Shown here piece after piece: positions 1 to 6,001 of a stretch of 6,001 bases of DNA (position 1 is the first letter of the stretch; each line of letters opens with the position of its first letter). The stretch covers positions 1 through 6,001 of the forward strand of contig JAQGPE010000465.1 in NCBI GenBank assembly GCA_028293225.1. The letters run 5' to 3'. The notes under the pieces are model-generated. The model worked only from the letters and a program-made list of their open reading frames with translations. It made no database searches and was not told the DNA's origin. Source of the DNA: Akkermansiaceae bacterium. GTDB lineage: Bacteria; Verrucomicrobiota; Verrucomicrobiia; Verrucomicrobiales; Akkermansiaceae. The position numbers were made by a program, and so were the translations under genes.

Positions 1-484
1 GGGTCTCGCCCTCCGACTCATCCAGGCGGTTCTGCATGCGCAGCACGTGGGCGAGCAGGTTCGAGGCGGTCTCGTCGTCCGAGTCCAGCGCCAGCGCCTG
101 GCGGGCCGACTCCTCGGCGCGCTTCCACTCCTGCAGGCCGCACAGCGCGAGAGTCTTCGCATTCCAGGAATAGGAGTCTTCCGGATCGATTGCCACGGCC
201 GCCTCCGCCAGCGGCAGGGCCTCTTTTTCGCGGTGCAGGAAGGACAGGATCTGCGACTGCAGGGCGATGGGAAAGGGGTTGCCCGGCATCAGCCCGGTGG
301 CCCGCTGCGCATCTTCCAGCGCCAGCTTTTTCGCCCCCGGGATCTCCATACGGTTCAGCGCCAGCTCGACGAAAGCCGCCGGGTCCTCCGGGAAATGGGC
401 CAGGTGAGAAAGCAGCAGCGCCACCGCTTCTTCATGGCGATGGTGGTGGCGCAACATCTGCGCACGGGAAAAGGCTTCACTCAT
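1..484 (-). CDS. TPR protein, C-terminus beyond window (tandem paralogue of the 427-aa TPR membrane protein)
   Basis: An open frame runs from an ATG at 484 to the left edge without a stop, giving 161 visible residues (begins MSEAFSRAQMLR). It holds helical tetratricopeptide repeats with the usual small/large residue pattern and Pro at repeat ends (FPEDP near 31-35, IDP near 99-101), which form protein-binding scaffolds. Aligned without gaps to the first 161 residues of the next gene upstream (start at 1879), I count about 93 identities (58%), including shared blocks PEDP, FVELALNR and ASNLL. The matching N-termini and an in-frame TGA shortly upstream fix the start. No clear Shine-Dalgarno sequence is present. 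It lies 111 bp downstream of the paralogue on the same strand, so it is probably the third gene of one operon. Whether it also carries the paralogue's C-terminal membrane helices cannot be seen. The TPR assignment is secure; the biological role is unknown. Confidence 0.85.
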   Translation of the reverse strand, partial: MSEAFSRAQMLRHHHRHEEAVALLLSHLAHFPEDPAAFVELALNRMEIPGAKKLALEDAQRATGLMPGNPFPIALQSQILSFLHREKEALPLAEAAVAIDPEDSYSWNAKTLALCGLQEWKRAEESARQALALDSDDETASNLLAHVLRMQNRLDESEGET

Positions 485-595
485 GGATCGATCAGGCGCG
501 GGGTCACGGATTCATCGCGTCGGAAGCCGTTTACAGTGGAGAAGATCTCACGTCAGAAGCAGCGCTGGCCAGTCCTTTTGACCGTCCTCTCCGGC

Positions 596-1879
596 CTATC
601 TCCTGAGCAAGAAGGAACGCAGCCGTATCTTGCCCAGAGGATTCCGGAAAAAGAGGATCCCTACCATGGCGATGTAACCCGCCAAGAGCCACATCGAGGC
701 GGAATCGCCATCGAAGCCCCGCACCGGATCCTTGGCGAGGGCGCAGACGATGAAGAGTGTCAGAGCCCCGAAAATCCCCGCCAGAAGTCTTGAAGTAACC
801 CTCGCACGTTTTGACGGATGGGTGAGGAAACCGGTGCCAAAAGCACACGCGATCCACAGGCCGCCGCCAAGGGTCGCTATCACGATGGAGCCGGTGAATG
901 CTGCAATCGCGATCAGTATCCATCCGCCGACAACGATGCCAGCGATCACGAGCGCTTCCTTTTTCTCCGCCGGGTCCAACAGGACCGACACGTTCTCGCT
1001 TCTTAAAAGAACCAGATCTCCCAACGGGGCCTTCAGCCACACTCCGAAGAAACCCAGATACACCAGAAGCGAAAGCCCCACCGCCACCACAGCCGGAGCC
1101 TCCGCCAGCGCACCGCACAGTGGAATACCGAACAACAGCAGGACCATCCCCACCGCCGGACGCCGTACTCCCACCTCTGCCCACAGCGTCGTCCAGGCCA
1201 GGAAGCAGCGGAAGATTCCCGAGCGTGATCGGGAAGCTTCCTTCAGAAGGGCCCGGCCATTCTGGGTCGCCGGGTTCAGCCGCAGGGCCTCCAAAAAGAA
1301 CGACTCCGCCCCGGCGAAATCTTTCTTCCGTAGCGCCGCCTGACCGAGATTAAAGAAGGGAAAGGCGCTTTCCGGGTCACGTTGCAGCCGGCGGCGCGAC
1401 TCCTGTTCGGAGGCATGGATCAGGTTGCGGCGGCGCAGCGCAAGCGACAGCAGGTTCGACGCTGTGGCATCGTCCGGTTCCATTGACAGAGCGGTGCGTG
1501 CCGAGGCCTCGGCAAGAGACCACAGTCCCATGTCGCACTGGATAATGCTACGAGTGTTCCAGTAGTAAGCCTGGTTCGGCTCTATCGCCAGCGCTGCCTC
1601 CGCGAACTGCTCCGCCTCGCCAGGACGGTTCAGCGAAGACAGGATGCGTGCCTGCAGCGACAGAGGGAAGGGCCGGTCAGGGGCCAGCCAGCTGGCGGTG
1701 CGGGCATCCTCCAACGCTTGCTTCTCCGCGCCGGGGATGGCCGTGCGGTTCAGCGCCAGCTCCACGAAAGCATCCGGATCTTCCGGATACCGGGCCAGGT
1801 GCGAGTGCAGCAGCGCCACCGCCTCCTCATACCGGTGGTGGTCCCGGAGGAACTGCGCCCGGACGAACTCGGGGCTCAT
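596..1879 (-). CDS. TPR protein with about six C-terminal membrane helices
   Basis: 427 aa, starting at an ATG that overlaps the stop of the AAA ATPase gene and ending in TAG. A frame extension back to 1966 exists, but it runs inside the ATPase gene and lacks the N-terminal match to the downstream paralogue, so it was not used. Residues about 5-205 form roughly six TPRs (near 5-35, 37-70, 71-103, 104-137, 138-171, 172-205; e.g. FNLGQAALRKKDFAGAESFF). After a basic stretch, residues about 241-412 are strongly hydrophobic, with likely membrane helices near 241-259, 262-282, 309-329, 331-352, 363-382 and 395-412, and a basic tail (ending RSFLLRR). The start begins directly with the first TPR and shows no signal peptide, so the TPR half is probably cytoplasmic. 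There it could dock the co-encoded TPR-AAA protein (inference). I recognise no enzymatic motif and no named family for the membrane part. Confidence 0.85.
   Translation of the reverse strand: MSPEFVRAQFLRDHHRYEEAVALLHSHLARYPEDPDAFVELALNRTAIPGAEKQALEDARTASWLAPDRPFPLSLQARILSSLNRPGEAEQFAEAALAIEPNQAYYWNTRSIIQCDMGLWSLAEASARTALSMEPDDATASNLLSLALRRRNLIHASEQESRRRLQRDPESAFPFFNLGQAALRKKDFAGAESFFLEALRLNPATQNGRALLKEASRSRSGIFRCFLAWTTLWAEVGVRRPAVGMVLLLFGIPLCGALAEAPAVVAVGLSLLVYLGFFGVWLKAPLGDLVLLRSENVSVLLDPAEKKEALVIAGIVVGGWILIAIAAFTGSIVIATLGGGLWIACAFGTGFLTHPSKRARVTSRLLAGIFGALTLFIVCALAKDPVRGFDGDSASMWLLAGYIAMVGILFFRNPLGKIRLRSFLLRR
1876..1879 (-). promoter_or_regulatory. ATGA stop/start overlap (translational coupling)
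   Basis: The TGA stop of the AAA ATPase gene (1878-1876) and the ATG of the TPR membrane protein (1879-1877) share bases. The sequence just upstream of the ATG (GGTCTGAAAAA) has no usable Shine-Dalgarno core, so translation of the second gene probably depends on ribosomes finishing the first. This ties the production of the two proteins together. Confidence 0.8.
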
Positions 1880-3258
1880 TTTTTCAGACCCATGTAGACC
1901 AGCACGTCGTCGTAGAAGCCGCTCTGGTTGGCGTAGAGGGCGTGGTTCTTGGCGCTCTCGAACCACTTGCGGGTGGAGGGCTTCACCTCCTTCGCGGCGG
2001 CGGCCAGCATCTTGCCGGAGATCGGGACCACGTTGCCTTTCTTCATCGCTTCGGTCAGGGCGGCGTCCATGGCGCGATCGAAGACGGCCTTCAGGTCGGC
2101 GCCGGAAAAGCCCTCGGTGCGCTTGGCCAGGTCCTTCGGGTCGAAGTCGACCAGCGGCTTGCCTTTCGCGTGGATCTTGACGATTTCCTCGCGCGCGGCG
2201 GTGTCCGGCGGCGGCACGAAGATGATGCGGTCAAAGCGGCCGGGACGCAAGAAGGCGCCATCGAGATGCCACGGCGCATTGGTCGCGCCCAGGATCATCA
2301 GGCCGTCGTTGTTCGCCTGCGCGCCGTCGAGTTCGGCCAGGAACTGGTTGATCAGGTTCCGCCCGGCCGACTGGCGCATGTCGCGGCGGTCGGCGGCCAG
2401 GGCGTCGGTCTCGTCGAAGAACAGCACCGCGGGGTTGGCCTTGCGGGCGAGTTCGAAGATCTTGTGCAGCTTCTGCTCGGACTGGCCGATGTACATGTCG
2501 AGCACCTGGTGCAGGCCGACGGAGAAGAACGACGCGTTGATTTCCCCGGCCGTGGCGCGGGCCATCAGGGTCTTGCCGCAGCCGGGCGGGCCGTAGAGCA
2601 GCACCCCGCCGCCGGCCTTCTTGCCATACGCGGCGAAGAGGCCCGGGTTCTTCAGCGGGTGGATGATCTTCATCCGGATGTCCTCCTTCACCTGGTCCAT
2701 CCCGCCGATGCCGTCGAAGCGGATGTCGGCCTTGATGCGGAATTCCAGGTCCAACTCGCGGGCAGCCACGGCGTCCATGCCTTCGAAAGGCGAGCCATCG
2801 TCGTCAGCGTCCGCTTCCTCCTCGCGGATGGTGCCGGCGGAGGTCATCGCGGCGCGGCGGTTGCCACCGGCCTTCAGAATTTCCTGCAGCAACTCGTCGT
2901 CGGCCTGGGAAAGGTCGAGATCCACCGCGGTCTGGTAAAAGGAGCGCGCTGAGGCCGGATCGTTTTCCTCCAGGGCGATGCGGGCGCGCAGCAGCCAGGC
3001 GGAGGCGAGCTTCGGCTGGCGGAGACACAGGGCCTCCAGTCGCACCGCGGCCTGCGAGCTTTCTCCGGCCAGATCCAGCACGCGGGCGATGGCGACATGC
3101 GCCTCGCCGTGATCCGGCTGCAGGGTCACCACGCGGTCGAAGCACGCGCGGGCCTCCGCCAGCTCGAAGCGGTCCTCATGCAGCTTCCCCACCATCAACA
3201 ACAGGGGGACGTTGTCGGGTGACGCCGCGAGCGCCGCCTTCAGTGCTTCAAGATCCAT
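1876..3258 (-). CDS. TPR-AAA ATPase (N-terminal TPRs fused to one classical AAA module)
   Basis: 460 aa from the ATG at 3258; a GTG at 3276 would add six residues, and neither start has a Shine-Dalgarno sequence. Residues 17-118 form three 34-residue TPRs. An acidic linker follows (EEEADADDD near 146-154), then a complete AAA module: lead-in FDGIGGMDQVKEDI (181-194), Walker A GPPGCGKT (223-230), aromatic pore-loop-like MYIGQ (255-259), Walker B VLFFDETD (278-285), sensor-1 GATN (324-327), arginine fingers in LRPGRFDR (337-344), and sensor-2 region GFSGADLK (383-390). All catalytic residues are present, so it should hydrolyse ATP as a ring and thread or remodel protein substrates chosen through the TPRs. 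The single ring domain and the C-terminal helix region after PSTRKWF resemble Cdc48/Vps4-type AAA proteins. There is no FtsH-type zinc protease (no HEXXH) and no membrane segment. It is the first gene of an operon with TPR membrane proteins. Substrate unknown. Confidence 0.93.
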   Translation of the reverse strand: MDLEALKAALAASPDNVPLLLMVGKLHEDRFELAEARACFDRVVTLQPDHGEAHVAIARVLDLAGESSQAAVRLEALCLRQPKLASAWLLRARIALEENDPASARSFYQTAVDLDLSQADDELLQEILKAGGNRRAAMTSAGTIREEEADADDDGSPFEGMDAVAARELDLEFRIKADIRFDGIGGMDQVKEDIRMKIIHPLKNPGLFAAYGKKAGGGVLLYGPPGCGKTLMARATAGEINASFFSVGLHQVLDMYIGQSEQKLHKIFELARKANPAVLFFDETDALAADRRDMRQSAGRNLINQFLAELDGAQANNDGLMILGATNAPWHLDGAFLRPGRFDRIIFVPPPDTAAREEIVKIHAKGKPLVDFDPKDLAKRTEGFSGADLKAVFDRAMDAALTEAMKKGNVVPISGKMLAAAAKEVKPSTRKWFESAKNHALYANQSGFYDDVLVYMGLKK

Positions 3259-3550
3259 GCGGCGAGAAAAGCGCACCGGGGAGATGAATCAAGCCCAACA
3301 GCCGGAGCGGGCGCCAAACCGACTTAAATCAATCTTCGGGAAGGTCCGATTTTACGAGAACAGACCCGCGTCTGCACTTCTCGCCAATAGGCCGGCCAGT
3401 CCTCACTACTTACCGTCCAGAGCTGATCCCAATGCCAGCTACAGCTCATCCTTGTCCTCCACGATCCGGTCTTTGCCCCTACTTCATCATTGCGACATTT
3501 TTTCGGCTTCGTATAGGCTCCCGCTAAGGTCGTGAAACTCATCCCGGGGT
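3259..3550. other. Divergent intergenic spacer
   Basis: 292 bp separate the TPR-AAA gene (leftward) from the methyltransferase gene (rightward), so the promoters of both should lie here. It is less GC-rich than the left block. I see no convincing gene, RNA or terminator. A 72-codon open frame on the minus strand (3542-3324) has no recognisable domain and is probably chance or a decayed remnant. The only promoter-like pair found points toward the methyltransferase. Confidence 0.6.
3490..3517 (+). promoter_or_regulatory. Weak candidate sigma70-type promoter for the methyltransferase gene
   Basis: TTGCGA (3490-3495) and TATAGG (3512-3517) are separated by 16 bp. Each matches 4 of 6 positions of the -35 and -10 consensus. 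Transcription would start near 3524, giving a leader of about 27 nt before the ATG at 3551. The position fits, but matches this weak are common by chance. Confidence 0.3.
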
Positions 3551-4153
3551 ATGGAAGATTTTTTCAAGAAGGTGTATACGGAGAACATTTGGGAGCGGGG
3601 ATCCGGGCCGGGATCCTATCCTGAAAATACCATCGCCTACCGCGAGTATCTGCAAAAGTTTCTGGCCGAACACCATATCAAGTCGGTGGTCGACATCGGT
3701 TGCGGAGACTGGCAGTTCAGCCGCCTCATTGACTGGACCGGCATCGATTACCTTGGAATCGATTGCGTCGAAGACGTCATCGCAGGCAATCAGGCTCAGT
3801 TCAGCGCTCCGAATATCCGCTTTCTCCACGACAATGCTGCGGCCATGTCCGAGATCCCCTGGGCGGATCTGGCGATCATCAAGGACGTCCTGCAGCATCT
3901 CACCATCAAGACCATCTGCGAACTCCTCAACCGGCTGCCGTGCTACCGCTACATCCTCTTCACCAATAGCGACACCGGGGAGAATACCGATCTCCATGCC
4001 GACGGGCACTTCCGCCCCCTTAACTTGGCCTTGCCTCCCTTCTCGCTCGAACTGGAAACGGTGCTGAGATGGCAGCCTGAGGTCCATGACTCAAAGGCCA
4101 CTCAGCTGTGGAAATATGTTGAAACCGCCGAGGACCTGGCGGCCACGCAATAA
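3551..4153 (+). CDS. Class I SAM-dependent methyltransferase
   Basis: 200 aa with a Rossmann-type methyltransferase core. Motif I is VVDIGCGDW (46-54), the glycine-rich SAM-binding loop. The end of strand 2 is YLGIDCV (67-73), where the acidic residue would bind the ribose of SAM. Later come DLAIIKDVLQHL (106-117, strand 4 and helix), YILFTNSD (134-141), and a conserved-looking GHFRPLNLALPPF (152-164) that recalls small bacterial methyltransferases often found near glycan or cell-surface loci. The substrate cannot be deduced. There is no signal peptide or membrane segment, so it is cytoplasmic. Only GGGG very close to the ATG resembles a ribosome site. It is the only plus-strand gene, divergent from the AAA operon and convergent with the SGNH gene (35-bp gap, no clear terminator). 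Sampled stretches are about 52-57% GC against about 73-75% in the AAA gene, which may mark later acquisition. Confidence 0.9.
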   Translation: MEDFFKKVYTENIWERGSGPGSYPENTIAYREYLQKFLAEHHIKSVVDIGCGDWQFSRLIDWTGIDYLGIDCVEDVIAGNQAQFSAPNIRFLHDNAAAMSEIPWADLAIIKDVLQHLTIKTICELLNRLPCYRYILFTNSDTGENTDLHADGHFRPLNLALPPFSLELETVLRWQPEVHDSKATQLWKYVETAEDLAATQ

Positions 4154-4188
4154 TCAGCCGGCATTCCTTTCTTTCCGAGCCCAGGAAC

Positions 4189-5031
4189 TCACCGCTCCCC
4201 GCCCAACTCCCGCATCAGCGTCATCAGGACCTTCTGGGCGCTGGCGGCGTCGAGGTGGCGGCCGTCGGTGAAGGCCACGGTCCCCGGTGGCAGATCCGCG
4301 CTGAGATCCCAGAAAGGCAGGCCGCTGTGAATCGCCAGGGAATGCGCCACGGCCCACTCGGTGGAGTCCGGAGCCTCGCCGGGTGGCAGCAGGATGAGAT
4401 CGATCTGCGTGCCCTTTTCACGCAGCCGGGACAGGATACCGAGTGCTTCCTGAACCAACATTTCAGCGGCAGAATTCGCGAGCGGGGCAGCAGCGCCGGT
4501 CAGCGGCGCAGGGTGGGTGGCAACCGGCAGCGGCTCCTGGGAAAAGGTGCTGGTCGCGGCCTTGCGGGCCATCAGCCAGGAATACGCGAAGGCGGTCGGG
4601 CGGGCGGTGGCGCCCAGGTTGGGGTAGCGGCGGCCGAGCTTGAACCACTCCGAATCGATCGCGGTGCCGATGTCCTTGCCGGCGCCTTTCAGGTCATACG
4701 CCAGGGTGTTCAGCTCCACGATCAGCACTGGGGCCACGGGCAGCACGCCACGATCCATCGCCCGCAGCGTGACCATCGCACTACCGCCGTCGCAGCCCAG
4801 ATTCGCCACGCCGTCGAAGGCCTGCGCGCGGTCGCCCATGCGGCCGGTCAGGGACGAACCAAGCATCATGATCCGCGGCTGGCTGTCCACTTGAGTCTGA
4901 ATCCGGGCCACGGTGGAAAAGTAGTTCGACTCGCTCTTCACCGTCTTGCCGCCACTCAGCTTCAACGCACCGGTCTGTGCCGCGAAACAGGCGGCCAGCA
5001 CGACGAGCACAGCGATGGGGTAGCGGGACAT
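4189..5031 (-). CDS. SGNH-hydrolase-like exported protein, partner of the MBOAT O-acyltransferase
   Basis: 280 aa from the ATG at 5031. A TTG at 5058 would extend it by nine residues but falls inside the inverted repeat, and the ATG places a normal hydrophobic signal or anchor segment (about 5-22) at the N-terminus. SGNH-like blocks are visible: MLGSSLTGRM (56-65), where S60 would be the nucleophile in place of GDS; NLGCDGG (78-84), block II; ELN (106-108), roughly block III; and FTDGRHLD (244-251), with D246 and H249 as the catalytic Asp-x-x-His pair. The spread of motifs fits the AlgJ/AlgX-like and DltD-like proteins that accompany MBOAT enzymes, acting in the periplasm to transfer or process O-acetyl groups on a glycan. 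It follows an MBOAT gene on the same strand, which supports this role. The target polymer is unknown. The GSS form in place of GDS makes catalysis likely but not certain. Confidence 0.78.
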   Translation of the reverse strand: MSRYPIAVLVVLAACFAAQTGALKLSGGKTVKSESNYFSTVARIQTQVDSQPRIMMLGSSLTGRMGDRAQAFDGVANLGCDGGSAMVTLRAMDRGVLPVAPVLIVELNTLAYDLKGAGKDIGTAIDSEWFKLGRRYPNLGATARPTAFAYSWLMARKAATSTFSQEPLPVATHPAPLTGAAAPLANSAAEMLVQEALGILSRLREKGTQIDLILLPPGEAPDSTEWAVAHSLAIHSGLPFWDLSADLPPGTVAFTDGRHLDAASAQKVLMTLMRELGGER

Positions 5032-5048
5032 GGGAGTTGGAAGAATGG

Positions 5049-5243
5049 GGAACCGCAAAGACGCAAAGAGCGCAAAGTTTTAAAGAAGGGCTACGACTCT
5101 GGCCTGAGGTTCGGGCCAGGCTTCACTGATTGGACTGATTTGCTGATGAACTGATGAAAGGCAGAGAGTCTGAATTTGCGGGTGGAGTTGGATCGCTTTC
5201 CCCTTATCTCAGAACTTTGCGCTCTTTGCGTCTTTGCGGTTCC
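5049..5243. repeat. Inverted-repeat element between MBOAT and SGNH genes
   Basis: A perfect 31-bp inverted repeat has arms at 5049-5079 and 5213-5243, with 133 bp between them. Each arm contains three GCAAAG units spaced 8 and 9 bp apart (left arm at 5055, 5063 and 5072) in the pattern CGCAAAGA. Weaker symmetry continues on both sides of each arm. No open frame fits the centre, so it is a non-autonomous element or a large hairpin. In the minus-strand transcript it would fold into a long stem ending 17 nt before the SGNH start codon, where it could affect mRNA stability or translation of that gene (inference). GCAAAG-rich repeats of this style are, as far as I know, dispersed in many environmental bacterial genomes. 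No flanking target duplication is evident. Confidence 0.85.
5126..5155. repeat. Four CTGAT units at 8-9 bp spacing
   Basis: CTGAT occurs at 5126, 5135, 5143 and 5151 within the centre of the inverted-repeat element. The spacings of 9, 8 and 8 bp mirror the 8-9 bp period of the GCAAAG units in the arms. This short degenerate tandem repeat is seen directly; its function is unknown. Confidence 0.65.
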
Positions 5244-5256
5244 ATTTTCTGATCTC

Positions 5257-6001
5257 TTAAAACTGAAAGTAGATGAATCCCCTCGGCGCACCGGGATTGG
5301 TGATGATGAGGAACAGCATCAGCGCATGCACCGCGCCCTCTGTCCATGGACCGAGCAGCCAGGCCGCGCGGATCGGCCGCCGCTCCTGCAGCAGGCCCCA
5401 AAGATGATAGAGAATCACCGCGCCGCCATAGACCGCGAGGGCGAAGACCGGCTGGCCGGGCACTCCGCCCTGGGAGCCGCCGCGCAGGCCCTGGAAGAAC
5501 GCCACGATGTGAGCCAGATCCGGCATCAGGAAGGTCAGCCACAGCAGCGTGACGACATGAAAGGCATAGGCCCAGCGGACCAGGCTGCCAATTACGCCAG
5601 GCGGCGTACTTTCTCCGTTCTCCGCCTTCCGGAAGAAGAACCGCTCCACCGCCAGGATCGAGCCGTGCAGCATCCCCCACAGCGCGAACTTCCACTCCGC
5701 GCCGTGCCACAGGCCGCCGAGGAACATGACCAGGAAGAGATTCAGGTAAGTGCGCCCCTCCCCCTTCCGGTTGCCGCCGAGAGGGATGTAGAGGTAATCG
5801 CGCAGCCAGGACGACAGGGAGATGTGCCAGCGCCGCCAGAATTCCGTGATGCTGAGCGAGAGATACGGGAAGTTGAAGTTCCGCGGCAGGCGGTAGCCGA
5901 ACAGCGCGGCGAGCCCGAGCGCGATCAGCGAGTAGCCGCCGAAGTCCGCGAAGATCTGCAGGCTGTAGCCGTAGAGCATCGCCATCAGCCCGACCGGCCC
6001 G
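5257..6001 (-). CDS. AlgI-type MBOAT O-acyltransferase, N-terminus beyond window
   Basis: The frame is open from the right edge to TAA at 5257, giving 247 C-terminal residues; family members are usually about 450-520 aa, so roughly half is missing. Numbering from the first visible codon, conserved MBOAT features are LQIFADFGGYS (14-24), EFWRRWHISLS (53-63), YIPLGGNRKG (71-80), and GGLWHGAEW (95-103) with the expected active-site His99 (codon 5706-5704), then WGMLHG (108-113). The protein ends in FIYFQF, a hallmark ending of the AlgI group. Several hydrophobic helices are visible (about 84-100, 143-160, 185-204, 222-234). These multi-spanning inner-membrane proteins pass acetyl groups from a cytoplasmic donor to a periplasmic partner for O-acetylation of polysaccharides such as alginate. 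The SGNH-like gene directly downstream is the expected partner. The polymer acetylated here is not identifiable, and the symbol algI is withheld because no alginate genes are seen. Confidence 0.93.
   Translation of the reverse strand, partial: GPVGLMAMLYGYSLQIFADFGGYSLIALGLAALFGYRLPRNFNFPYLSLSITEFWRRWHISLSSWLRDYLYIPLGGNRKGEGRTYLNLFLVMFLGGLWHGAEWKFALWGMLHGSILAVERFFFRKAENGESTPPGVIGSLVRWAYAFHVVTLLWLTFLMPDLAHIVAFFQGLRGGSQGGVPGQPVFALAVYGGAVILYHLWGLLQERRPIRAAWLLGPWTEGAVHALMLFLIITNPGAPRGFIYFQF

Noticed and set aside
485..595. Possible promoter in the gap before the second TPR gene
   Set aside because: A CTGACG-like and a TGTAAA-like hexamer exist on the minus strand, but with about 15 bp spacing and weak matches; read-through from the operon is simpler.
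47..793. Plus-strand 248-codon open frame over the partial TPR gene
   Set aside because: It is antisense to two homologous TPR genes whose protein-level conservation supports the minus strand; no domain is seen.
1648..2952. Long 434-codon plus-strand open frame antisense to the AAA gene
   Set aside because: It is a mirror of the high-GC AAA coding frame, with His/Gly/Val/Ala-rich low-information sequence. The opposite strand carries complete ATPase motifs.
3212..3535. Plus-strand open frame across the AAA start and spacer
   Set aside because: It overlaps the well-supported 5' end of the AAA gene antisense and shows no domain.
3324..3542. Minus-strand 72-codon open frame in the divergent spacer
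   Set aside because: It has no recognisable domain and a Trp/Arg/Ser-rich, low-complexity look, and it would occupy the promoter region of the methyltransferase. It could be a remnant or part of a dispersed repeat; a search of 3300-3540 against the host genome would decide.
4154..4188. Possible bidirectional terminator between convergent genes
   Set aside because: Only a weak TTCC/GGAA pairing exists and there is no T-tract, so a terminator is not supported.
4255..5154. Plus-strand 299-codon open frame antisense to the SGNH gene
   Set aside because: Its residues are rich in Gln, His, Arg and Gly, typical of antisense frames in GC-rich genes, and it runs into the inverted repeat.

Overview
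The window is GC-rich, densely coding bacterial DNA, probably from a Gram-negative environmental species. The TPR-AAA gene style, the MBOAT/SGNH pair and the GCAAAG-type dispersed repeat would fit a PVC-group bacterium such as a Verrucomicrobiota member. That placement is inference from style only: there is no rRNA or marker gene here. Five genes have a visible start, and none has a convincing Shine-Dalgarno sequence.

Left block (1-3258, all minus strand, transcribed right to left). First comes a soluble protein with three TPRs fused to one classical AAA ATPase module (460 aa). Its stop codon overlaps, as ATGA, the start of a 427-aa protein with about six TPRs followed by about six membrane helices. 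After a 111-bp gap comes a second TPR protein, cut by the window edge. Its 161 visible residues align without gaps to the N-terminus of the 427-aa protein at about 58% identity, so the two are tandem duplicates. The arrangement suggests an AAA remodelling enzyme working with a TPR-bearing membrane partner and a paralogue. I know of no named system with this layout.

Middle (3259-4153). A 292-bp divergent spacer with a weak candidate promoter leads into a plus-strand, 200-aa class I SAM-dependent methyltransferase. Its base composition is visibly less GC-rich than its neighbours.

Right block (4189-6001, minus strand). The C-terminal 247 aa of an AlgI-type MBOAT O-acyltransferase is followed by a 280-aa secreted or membrane-anchored SGNH-hydrolase-like protein. 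Together they form a typical envelope or exopolysaccharide O-acetylation pair: MBOAT moves acetyl groups across the membrane and the SGNH partner transfers or handles them. The two genes are separated by about 225 bp holding a perfect 31-bp inverted repeat with a 133-bp centre. The arms are built from GCAAAG units and the centre holds four CTGAT units, which looks like a small dispersed (MITE- or REP-like) element.

No tRNA, rRNA, CRISPR array, transposase or riboswitch was seen.
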